Assembly: GCA_024762485.1 (NCBI GenBank)
Contig: JANTHH010000069.1
Location: forward strand, 1-12,014
DNA: 12,014 nt
Direction: 5' to 3'
Origin: Chromatiales bacterium
GTDB lineage: Bacteria; Pseudomonadota; Gammaproteobacteria; Chromatiales; Chromatiaceae
In this document: positions 1-5,896 of the stretch, piece after piece
Layout: every line of letters begins with the position of its first letter
Position numbering within the stretch: position 1 is the stretch's first letter
Position numbers and translations under genes: made by a program
Notes under the pieces: model-generated
What the model was told of the DNA's origin: nothing
The model's input: only the letters and a program-made list of their open reading frames with translations
Database searches by the model: none

Positions 1-232
1 TGGGGTCGACCTGGCCGATGATCACGCCCTGATTGCTGTACAGGGTCTTGCCGTTTTTGGCGGTGATGGTGACCTCCGTGGTGCCGTACTGCAGCAGTGG
101 CGTCAGGCTGGTGGTCTTGATCCAGCCGCTGACCTGGCCGGTCCTGTCGCAACCGTCCGCGGCGGCCGTGTGGCCGAGGGTCAGGGCCAGCAGGCCGACC
201 AGCAGTCCGATGAAATATCCTGAATAACGCAT
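1..232 (-). CDS. Secreted protein of unknown function, N-terminal part (runs off left edge)
   Basis: This is the first 77 codons of a minus-strand gene; the rest lies beyond the left edge. The ATG at 232-230 has a strong ribosome binding site, AGGGGGA (complement of 238-244), five bases upstream. The protein opens with MRYSGYFIGLLVGLLALT, a basic residue followed by a hydrophobic helix, and has a likely Sec signal peptidase site after HTAAA at about residue 22, so the product is probably exported to the periplasm or surface. The mature part begins DGCDRTGQVSGW and continues with alternating polar and hydrophobic residues that look beta-rich. I do not recognise the family. It lies 102 bases downstream of rep in the same direction, but its own strong ribosome site and the hairpin at the rep stop codon make a separate transcript plausible. 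The reading frame, signal peptide and ribosome site make it a real gene; function is unknown. Confidence 0.8.
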   Translation of the reverse strand, partial: MRYSGYFIGLLVGLLALTLGHTAAADGCDRTGQVSGWIKTTSLTPLLQYGTTEVTITAKNGKTLYSNQGVIIGQVDP

Positions 233-320
233 AGATGTCCCCCTTGATTATTTTTTGATCTCCTCATACTGCGGCGGGGACTTTAGCAGTTTTCTGTGAA
301 GAGGTTCCCCTGCCGGGGAT

Positions 321-350
321 GCTGGGCTGGCGTTTCAGCCATTGCCCAGC
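321..350 (-). other. Stem-loop spanning the rep stop codon
   Basis: GCTGGGC (321-327) pairs with GCCCAGC (344-350), and inside it TGGC (328-331) pairs with GCCA (338-341). The loop is GTTTCA, with a two-base bulge at 342-343. This gives an 11-pair GC-rich hairpin at the very end of rep, with the rep stop codon (335-337) in the loop. No T-run follows in the rep direction, so it is not a canonical intrinsic terminator. It may stabilise the mRNA end or help a Rho-dependent stop. Confidence 0.45.
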
Positions 351-2344
351 ATGGCCTTGAGATTGGCCAGGTGTGCGCTGCCCCGTTCCTTCTTTTCGGT
401 CTCCGACAGCCTGCTGTTACGCCCCTCCCAGGACAGATCCTCCTGTGGCAGTTCCTGCAGGAAACGGCTGGGCTCGCAGCTGACCTGCTCGCCGGCGCGG
501 CGGCGCTTGGCGGCGCAGGTGATGGTCAGGGTGCGCTGGGCGCGGGTGATGCCGACATAGGCGAGGCGCCGCTCCTCCTCGATGTTGTCTTCCTCGATGC
601 TGCTGCGGTGCGGCAGGATCTCCTCCTCCATGCCGACCAGGAAGACATGGGGGAACTCCAGCCCCTTGGCCGCGTGCAGGGTCATCAGGTGCACCCGGTC
701 GCCGCCCGATTCCTCGTCCTGGCGTTCCAGCACGTCCATCAGCGCCAGGTGGTTGACCATCTCCGCCAGGCTGTCCCCCTTCATCTCGTCCTGGTGCAGC
801 CGGTCGAGCCAGTCCACCAGGTCATTGACGTTCTCCAGCCGGCGCAAGGCGGCCTTGTCGTTGGCGCTGGTGGTGTACAGCCACTGCTCGTAGTCGATGT
901 CCCTGATCAGCTGACGTACGGTCTCCACCGGGTGATCCTCGGTGGCATCCCGGGCCATCTTCCAGACCCATTGGGAGAACTCGCGCAGCCGGTTCAGCGC
1001 ACGTGTGTTCAGGTGTTGCTCCAGCCCCATCTCATCGCATACCGCCAGCAGCGAGACACCGCGCTCGGTGGCGTAGGCGGAGAGCCTCTCCAGGGTGGTC
1101 GGGCCGATCTCGCGCCGGGGCGTGTTGACCACCCGCAGGAAGGCGGCATCGTCTTCCGGGTTGGCCAGCAGGCGCAGATAGGCCATCAGGTCCTTGACCT
1201 CGGTGCGGGAGAAAAACGCGGTGCCGCCGCTGAGGTAATAGGGGATGTTGTGGGTGCGCAGGGCCTTTTCGAACTGGCGTGCCTGGTGGTTGCCGCGATA
1301 GAGGATGGCGTAGTCTCCATGCGCAGTGCCCTTGATGAACTTGTGATGCAGGATCTCGGTCACCACCCGCTCGGCCTCGTGATCCTCGTCGTTGCAGTGC
1401 AGGATGCGGATCTCGTCACCCGGGCCCAGTTCACTCCACAGCTTCTTTTCGAAGACGTGGGGGTTGTTGTCGATGAGCTGGTTGGCGGCCTTGAGGATAC
1501 GTCCGGTGGAGCGGTAGTTCTGCTCCAGCTTGATCACCTTCAGCTGCGGGTAGTCGTCCTTCAGCCGCGCCAGGTTCTCCGGCCGCGCGCCGCGCCAGGC
1601 GTAGATGGACTGGTCGTCGTCACCCACCACGGTGAGCGCGCCGCGCACGCCCACCAGCAGTCTGACCAGCTCGTACTGGGCGCCGTTGGTGTCCTGGTAT
1701 TCGTCCACCAGGAGGTAGTGGATGCGGTGCTGCCAGCGCTCGCGCAGTCCGGCATCCTGCTGCAGCAGGGTCACCGGGCGCATGATCAGATCATCGAAGT
1801 CCACCGCGTTGTAGGCGCGCAGTGCCTGCTGGTAGGCGAGGTAGAGCCGGGCGTGGGCGACGGCGATCTCGTCCTCGGCGCGGGACAGGGCCTGTTCCGG
1901 CGTGACCAGGTCGTTCTTCCAGTCGGAGATGCGCCACTGGGCGGCGCGGATGGTCTCCTTGTCCGTCTCGTCCTTGTGGCTGAGTTCCTTCAGCAGGTGT
2001 TCGACATCCTGCTGGTCGAGGATGCTGAAGCCGGGCTTCAGGCCGGCGGCCGTGGCCTCGCGCTTGAGCAGGTTCAGCCCCAGGGTGTGGAAGGTGGAGA
2101 TGGCCAGGCCGCCGGTATTGCGGCCTGTCATCAGGCTGGCGACGCGCTCCTTCATCTCCCGTGCCGCCTTGTTGGTGAAGGTGACCGCGGCGATGTGACG
2201 CGGCGCGACGCCGGCATTCTCGATCAGGTGGGCGATCTTCTGGGTGATCACCCGGGTCTTGCCCGATCCGGCGCCCGCCAGCACCAGCAGCGGGCCGTCG
2301 AGGTAGCGCACGGCGGCCTTCTGGGCGGGGTTGAGGTCACTCAT
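335..2344 (-). CDS. rep: ATP-dependent DNA helicase Rep (superfamily 1A, UvrD/Rep family)
   Basis: This 669-residue protein is nearly the length of E. coli Rep (673). Rep is a cytoplasmic 3'-to-5' helicase that works with the replicative helicase to clear protein blocks ahead of forks and helps restart them. All SF1A motifs are visible: Walker A AGAGSGKT (23-30), motif Ia TFTNKAAREMKERV (55-68), Walker B VDEYQDTN (213-220), motif III VGDDDQSIYAWRGA (240-253), motif V LMTLHAAKGLEF (553-564) and motif VI RRLAYVGITRAQ (592-603). The C-terminus HLANLKAML is also typical of Rep rather than UvrD or PcrA. The frame stays open upstream to 2410, but the ATG at 2344 gives MSDLNPAQ, matching where Rep proteins begin. 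That ATG lies within the last codons of the upstream dehydrogenase gene (8-base overlap), which suggests translational coupling. No key residue appears to be missing. Confidence 0.96.
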   Translation of the reverse strand: MSDLNPAQKAAVRYLDGPLLVLAGAGSGKTRVITQKIAHLIENAGVAPRHIAAVTFTNKAAREMKERVASLMTGRNTGGLAISTFHTLGLNLLKREATAAGLKPGFSILDQQDVEHLLKELSHKDETDKETIRAAQWRISDWKNDLVTPEQALSRAEDEIAVAHARLYLAYQQALRAYNAVDFDDLIMRPVTLLQQDAGLRERWQHRIHYLLVDEYQDTNGAQYELVRLLVGVRGALTVVGDDDQSIYAWRGARPENLARLKDDYPQLKVIKLEQNYRSTGRILKAANQLIDNNPHVFEKKLWSELGPGDEIRILHCNDEDHEAERVVTEILHHKFIKGTAHGDYAILYRGNHQARQFEKALRTHNIPYYLSGGTAFFSRTEVKDLMAYLRLLANPEDDAAFLRVVNTPRREIGPTTLERLSAYATERGVSLLAVCDEMGLEQHLNTRALNRLREFSQWVWKMARDATEDHPVETVRQLIRDIDYEQWLYTTSANDKAALRRLENVNDLVDWLDRLHQDEMKGDSLAEMVNHLALMDVLERQDEESGGDRVHLMTLHAAKGLEFPHVFLVGMEEEILPHRSSIEEDNIEEERRLAYVGITRAQRTLTITCAAKRRRAGEQVSCEPSRFLQELPQEDLSWEGRNSRLSETEKKERGSAHLANLKAMLGNG

Positions 2345-3221
2345 CGGATGGTTCGGGATCCGCCTGGAACAGCTGCTGCTTGCTCTGGAACAGCGCCGAT
2401 ATGTCGGCATCGCCGTGGCCGGCCTCGATCAGCCGCTGGTAGTGCACCAGGGTCATCTCGACGAGGGGCAGGTGGGCACTGTGTTCGGCGGCCATGGCCT
2501 GGCAGATCTTCAGGTCCTTGTGGTGCAGGGCGACGCGGAAGCCGGGCTCGAACTCGCCACGTACCATGCTCGGACCGCGATGCGCGAGAAACCAGTTGCC
2601 GGCGGCGCCGCCAGAGACCACCTCGATCACCTTGTCCAGGTCCAGGCACTGCGCCTGGCCGAAGGCCAGCGCCTCGCTCACCGCCTGGTTGATGCCGGCG
2701 GCCATGACCTGGTTCACTGCCTTGGTGGCCTGGCCGGCGCCCGTCTGACCCATGTGGGCGACCTGACGGGTGAAGCTGGCGAGGATCGGCCGGATGCGGT
2801 CGAGGATGGCCGCGTCTCCGCCGACCATCATCACCAGTTGGCCATTCTCGGCACCCTCGCGGCCGCCGGAGACCGGGCCGTCGAGAAAATGGATGTCCTT
2901 CGCCGCCAGCAGGGTGGCGACCTTGCAGGCGGTGTCGGCGCTGACGGTGGAGGTGTCGAGCAGGATGGCGCCAGGCTGCAGGATGGCGGCGAGCCGGTCG
3001 GCGACCTCCACCAGGTCGGCATCGGCCGAGACACTGCTGATGACCAGCTCTGCCGAGGCCAGCTGATCGAGCTCGTCGGCCAGGGGCAGACCACTGGCGG
3101 CAGCCACCGCCTTGCCACGGCTGCGGGTACGGTTCCAGGCCAAGTGGAGCTGACCCGCGCGCTGCAGGTTGGCGGCGATGCCGGCGCCCATGGCGCCGAG
3201 GCCGATGACGGCTGTCTTCAT
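2337..3221 (-). CDS. NAD(P)-dependent beta-hydroxyacid dehydrogenase (3-hydroxyisobutyrate dehydrogenase family)
   Basis: This 294-residue cytoplasmic oxidoreductase has the usual family length. The N-terminus MKTAVIGLGAMGAGIAANL carries the Rossmann GxGxxG cofactor motif (residues 7-12). FLDGPVSGG (112-120) is the substrate-binding signature, K167 with N170 in GQATKAVNQV is the expected catalytic lysine region, and HHKDLKIC (233-240) is the conserved C-terminal lysine segment. Family members reduce or oxidise small beta-hydroxyacids such as 3-hydroxyisobutyrate, tartronate semialdehyde, or succinic semialdehyde with NADH or NADPH. The sequence alone does not settle the substrate, and no pathway partner lies nearby. 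The ATG at 3221 is the first start giving the canonical N-terminus; only a weak AAAGA-like ribosome site precedes it. It leads a two-gene unit with rep. The pairing looks like shared transcription rather than shared biochemistry. Confidence 0.92.
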   Translation of the reverse strand: MKTAVIGLGAMGAGIAANLQRAGQLHLAWNRTRSRGKAVAAASGLPLADELDQLASAELVISSVSADADLVEVADRLAAILQPGAILLDTSTVSADTACKVATLLAAKDIHFLDGPVSGGREGAENGQLVMMVGGDAAILDRIRPILASFTRQVAHMGQTGAGQATKAVNQVMAAGINQAVSEALAFGQAQCLDLDKVIEVVSGGAAGNWFLAHRGPSMVRGEFEPGFRVALHHKDLKICQAMAAEHSAHLPLVEMTLVHYQRLIEAGHGDADISALFQSKQQLFQADPEPSDE

Positions 3222-3301
3222 GAAACGAGAATCTTTTTTGCCAGGTCGCCGGTCTCAATGAACAGGCGGAGTGGATGATGTCGGTAATATCCTAACTCCA
3301 C

Positions 3302-3391
3302 GAGGGCGATCCGGCCACGCATGTCTTCTTTGACGTGACCGTGTGGACCATGGGCAGGAAATCGAGCGGTATCTGTAATAGGATCGCCCTC
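3302..3391. repeat. 11-base inverted repeat in the divergent intergenic region
   Basis: GAGGGCGATCC at 3302-3312 is the exact reverse complement of GGATCGCCCTC at 3381-3391, with 68 bases between them. The pair lies between the divergent dehydrogenase and DUF2782 genes. It could be a pair of operator half-sites, a leader stem or a cruciform. No protein is identified as a binder. Confidence 0.6.
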
Positions 3392-3400
3392 AGGAATTCA

Positions 3401-3417
3401 GGGTGGACCGGCCACCC
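3401..3417 (+). other. Small hairpin directly upstream of the DUF2782 ribosome site
   Basis: GGGTGG (3401-3406) pairs perfectly with CCACCC (3412-3417) around the loop ACCGG. The purine-rich ribosome site GAGAGAGGA starts at the next base and the ATG is at 3430. If the hairpin forms in the mRNA it stands against the ribosome-binding region without covering it. Its significance is unproven. Confidence 0.35.
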
Positions 3418-3429
3418 GAGAGAGGAACC

Positions 3430-3762
3430 ATGAATCCCAGAGCCACTTTACTGCTGCTGTCCCTGCTGCTCGTCGAGCCCCTGGCCGCCGAGAAGTCGGG
3501 GCCCGCACCGCTGCCCCCGCCACCCCCGGTGGCCCAGGAGGGCGGCGAGACCATCGAGCCCGAGGTCACCATCATCAAGGACGAGAAAAAGACCGTGTAC
3601 GAGTACCGGGTCAATGGCCAGGTTTACATGGTCCGGGTGGTGCCGGCAGCGGGCGAACCCTACTACTTCCTCGACACCGACGGGGATGGCGAACTCGATA
3701 TCGAGAAAACAGGCGAGCCCACCAACGATGCAGTCAACCAGTGGGTACTGTTCCGCTGGTGA
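3430..3762 (+). CDS. DUF2782 family secreted protein
   Basis: This is a 110-residue protein with a Sec signal peptide: MNPRATLLLLSLLLVEPLAA, probable cleavage after A20. A proline-rich linker follows (PLPPPPPVAQ, about residues 27-36), then a compact domain. The segments VYEYRVNGQVYMVRVVP and PYYFLDTDGDGELD, with a terminal WVLFRW, match my recollection of DUF2782, a small periplasmic family of Gammaproteobacteria with no assigned function. The DTDGDGELD stretch resembles a calcium-binding loop, though a single one is not proof of metal binding. The ATG at 3430 was chosen over an in-frame ATG at 3403 because it starts the signal peptide and has AGAGGA five to ten bases upstream. It is 99 bases ahead of the TRAP permease genes with no terminator between, so it may share their transcript. 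Confidence 0.85.
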   Translation: MNPRATLLLLSLLLVEPLAAEKSGPAPLPPPPPVAQEGGETIEPEVTIIKDEKKTVYEYRVNGQVYMVRVVPAAGEPYYFLDTDGDGELDIEKTGEPTNDAVNQWVLFRW

Positions 3763-3861
3763 CGCCACTTGCCATGAGCCGGGCGGGGTGCCATTGAGGG
3801 GCCTTCCCGGCCACTGTCCCGCGAGACCCGACAAAAAGACCAGCAACCCCTCGGTGACTGC

Positions 3862-4356
3862 GTGAAGTCCCTTATTTCATTGCTCGAAGCCATAGCCGAA
3901 TGGAGCGGCCGCGCCGTCGCCTGGCTGACCCTGGGCATGGTGCTGGTGACCTTCCTGGTGGTGCTGCTGCGCTACGCCTTCGACCTCGGCTGGATCGCCA
4001 TGCAGGAGTCGGTCACCTACATGCACGCCGTGGTGTTCATGCTCGGTGCGGCCTATACCCTGAAACACGACGGCCATGTGCGGGTGGACATCTTCTACCG
4101 AGCCTTTTCACCGCGCACCCGTGCCTGGGTCGACCTGTTCGGTGTGCTGGTGCTGCTGTTGCCCACCTGTGGCTTCATCATCTGGATCGGCTGGGACTAT
4201 GTGGCCAGTTCCTGGTCGGTGAGCGAGGGCTCGCGCGAGGCCGGCGGCCTGCCCGGCGTGTTCCTGCTCAAGGGGCTGATCCTGTTGATGCCGGCCCTGC
4301 TGCTGCTGCAGGGCATCGCCTCGGTGCTGCGTGACCTGATGGCGACCCGTACATGA
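3862..4356 (+). CDS. dctQ: TRAP transporter small permease subunit (DctQ type)
   Basis: This 164-residue inner-membrane protein has four predicted hydrophobic helices at about residues 18-37, 50-66, 91-112 and 132-152. That is the DctQ topology of tripartite ATP-independent periplasmic transporters, which use ion gradients to import organic acids and related solutes delivered by a periplasmic binding protein. Family landmarks are MQES (47-50), TLKHDGHVRVDIFY (66-79) and the GLPGVFLLKGLILL segment before helix 4. The start is a GTG at 3862 with only a poor ribosome site. No better in-frame start exists that keeps the amphipathic N-terminus seen in DctQ proteins, so the start is less certain than the gene. 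Its stop overlaps the dctM start by four bases (ATGA), which indicates translational coupling and a stable QM complex. Confidence 0.93.
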   Translation: MKSLISLLEAIAEWSGRAVAWLTLGMVLVTFLVVLLRYAFDLGWIAMQESVTYMHAVVFMLGAAYTLKHDGHVRVDIFYRAFSPRTRAWVDLFGVLVLLLPTCGFIIWIGWDYVASSWSVSEGSREAGGLPGVFLLKGLILLMPALLLLQGIASVLRDLMATRT

Positions 4357-5732
4357 GCGAGTGGATGCCGCTGCTGCTGTTCGGCTGCGTCGCCCTGGTG
4401 CTGATGCTGGGCTATCCCGTGGCCTTCACCCTGGGGGGGGTGTCGTTGCTGTTCGCCCTGCTCGGCGGCTGGCTGGGCCTGTTCGACGGCGCCTTCCTCG
4501 AGGCCCTGCCCAACCGGCTCTACGGCATCATGACCAACGAGACCCTGATCGCGGTGCCCCTGTTCGTCTTCATGGGGGTGATGCTGGAGCGCTCCAAGGT
4601 GGCCGAATCGCTGCTCGATACCATGGCCGAGCTGTTCGGCCCGCTGCGCGGCGGCCTGGGCATCTCGGTGGTGATCGTCGGCATGCTGCTGGCCGCCAGC
4701 ACCGGCATCGTCGGCGCCACGGTGGTGACCATGGGGCTGCTGTCGCTGCCCACCATGCTCAAGCGCAACTACGACCCCGCTGTGGCCACCGGCACCATCT
4801 GCGCCTCCGGCACCCTGGGGCAGATCATCCCGCCGTCCATCATCCTGGTGCTGCTGGGTGACGTGCTGTCCTCCGCCTACCAGCAGGCCCAGCTGGAAAT
4901 GGGGGTGTGGAATCCGAAGACGGTGTCGGTGGGCGACCTGTTCGTCGGCGCCATCATCCCCGGCCTGATGCTGGTTGGGCTGTACGTGATCTACCAGTTG
5001 CTGCTGGCCTGGCGCCGGCCCGACAAGGTGCCGGCGCTGCCGGTCGAGCAGCGGGGACAGGGTGGCCTGTGGTGGCGGGTGCTGACGGTGCTGCTGCCAC
5101 CGCTGTTGCTGATCGTGGCGGTGCTGGGCTCCATCCTCGGCGGCCTGGCCACCCCCACCGAGGCGGCCTCGGTGGGCGCGGTGGGCGGCATGCTGCTGGC
5201 AGCCCAGCGGGGTCAGTTCAACCTGGGCAATCTGCGCGAGGTGATGCGCCAGACCACCCTGGTCACCAGCATGGTGTTCATGATCTTCATCGGCGCGGCG
5301 CTGTTCTCGCTGGTGTTCCGCGGCTTTGGCGGCGACGAGGTGGTGGAGGAGATCCTCACCAATCTGCCCGGCGGCACTTTCACCGCAGTGGCCGTCGTCA
5401 TGCTGGTGATGTTCCTGCTCGGTTTCATCCTCGATTTCATCGAGATCACCTTCGTGGTGGTGCCCATCGTCGGGCCCATCCTGCTTGCCATGGGCCTGGA
5501 CCCGATCTGGCTGGGCATCATGATCGCCCTCAATCTGCAGACCTCCTTCCTCACACCGCCCTTCGGCTTTGCCCTGTTCTACCTGCGTGGCGTGGCACCT
5601 GCGGGCGTGCGCACCGCTGACATCTACCGCGGGGTGGCGCCCTTCATCCTCATCCAGCTGCTGATGCTGGGCATGCTCGCCTACTGGCCGGCCCTGGCCA
5701 CCTGGCTGCCGGGTGTGATTTATCCAGCCTGA
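4353..5732 (+). CDS. dctM: TRAP transporter large permease subunit (DctM type)
   Basis: This 459-residue polytopic inner-membrane protein is the ion-coupled transport subunit of a TRAP system. It shows the DctM core: NETLIAVPLFVFMGVMLE (62-79), AASTGIVGATVVTMGLLSLP (114-133), ASGTLGQIIPPSIILVLLGD (151-170), a second half beginning near LATPTEAASVGAVGG (265-279), and the C-terminal QTSFLTPPFGFALFYLRGVAP motif (396-416). These variants resemble the branch often labelled mannitol/chloroaromatic compound transporters, but the substrate depends on the binding protein, which is not adjacent. Between 4353 and 5732 the frame is intact despite a run of eight G bases at 4433-4440 (codons 27-30). The next gene downstream is a chemoreceptor, so any DctP gene must lie elsewhere. 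The ATG overlaps the dctQ stop. Confidence 0.95.
   Translation: MSEWMPLLLFGCVALVLMLGYPVAFTLGGVSLLFALLGGWLGLFDGAFLEALPNRLYGIMTNETLIAVPLFVFMGVMLERSKVAESLLDTMAELFGPLRGGLGISVVIVGMLLAASTGIVGATVVTMGLLSLPTMLKRNYDPAVATGTICASGTLGQIIPPSIILVLLGDVLSSAYQQAQLEMGVWNPKTVSVGDLFVGAIIPGLMLVGLYVIYQLLLAWRRPDKVPALPVEQRGQGGLWWRVLTVLLPPLLLIVAVLGSILGGLATPTEAASVGAVGGMLLAAQRGQFNLGNLREVMRQTTLVTSMVFMIFIGAALFSLVFRGFGGDEVVEEILTNLPGGTFTAVAVVMLVMFLLGFILDFIEITFVVVPIVGPILLAMGLDPIWLGIMIALNLQTSFLTPPFGFALFYLRGVAPAGVRTADIYRGVAPFILIQLLMLGMLAYWPALATWLPGVIYPA
4433..4440 (+). repeat. Run of eight G bases inside dctM
   Basis: Eight consecutive G bases span codons 27-30 of dctM (L-G-G-V) near the start of the gene. The frame is open as given. 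Such a tract is a possible slippage or sequencing-error site. Confidence 0.9.
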
Positions 5733-5786
5733 CTGGGGCATAAACACGGACTAGAAGTGCGGGACTGTCCCTGTGAAAACAATCAC

Positions 5787-5814
5787 TAAAGTTCTTCGCC
5801 TCGCTCGCCGCTAA
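5787..5814 (+). promoter_or_regulatory. Probable sigma-28 (FliA) promoter of the CZB chemoreceptor gene
   Basis: TAAAG at 5787-5791 and GCCGCTAA at 5807-5814 match the FliA consensus (TAAA and GCCGATAA, 7 of 8 bases in the -10 box). The gap between TAAA and GCCG is 16 bases, one more than the usual 15. The start codon is about 80 bases downstream. This is the best of the three FliA-like sites in the window. An exact 11-base palindrome, GGGACTGTCCC, lies upstream at 5761-5771. Confidence 0.6.
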
Positions 5815-5860
5815 CCCATTTTGCATGTTGGCTGTACTCCAGGGATGAAGCAGTGGGTTA
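5812..5860 (+). repeat. Inverted repeat in the leader of the CZB chemoreceptor gene
   Basis: TAACCCA (5812-5818) is the reverse complement of TGGGTTA (5854-5860), and a G-T wobble and a T-A pair extend the stem inward. The left arm overlaps the end of the proposed -10 box. A seven-base repeat at this distance could occur by chance. Confidence 0.35.
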
Positions 5861-5896
5861 TTCAAATTACGCAAGACGAAAAAGTGGAGTGTGGGA

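Noticed and set aside
306..319. TCCCC-TGCC-GGGGA hairpin as a rep terminator
   Set aside because: It has only five pairs and no T-run on the relevant strand; the larger hairpin at 321-350 is the better candidate structure.
296..2692. Very long open frame on the plus strand opposite rep
   Set aside because: It mirrors rep, which has every helicase motif. The translation is low-complexity and rich in V, Q, G and L without a recognisable domain, as expected for the antisense of a GC-rich gene.
2331..3278. Plus-strand and alternative minus-strand open frames over the dehydrogenase gene
   Set aside because: The annotated frame has the Rossmann, substrate and catalytic lysine motifs; the others are arginine-, proline- or glycine-rich shadows.
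3315..3325. Eleven-base match CCACGCATGTC shared with the leader near 11714
   Set aside because: Flanks are unrelated, the match is short, and the contexts differ. Chance is the simplest explanation in 12 kb.
3330..3381. TTGACG at 3330-3335 as a -35 box for the DUF2782 gene
   Set aside because: No acceptable -10 hexamer lies 16-18 bases downstream; the AT-richer TAATAG near 3376 is too far away.
4197..5747. Long minus-strand open frame across dctM
   Set aside because: The translation is dominated by H, Q, G and D, a typical antisense artefact opposite hydrophobic GC-rich coding sequence; dctM is unambiguous.
5891..5896. GTG at 5891 as the start of the CZB chemoreceptor
   Set aside because: It would be one base from the GGAG ribosome site, whereas ATG 5897 is well spaced and matches the start of the second receptor.
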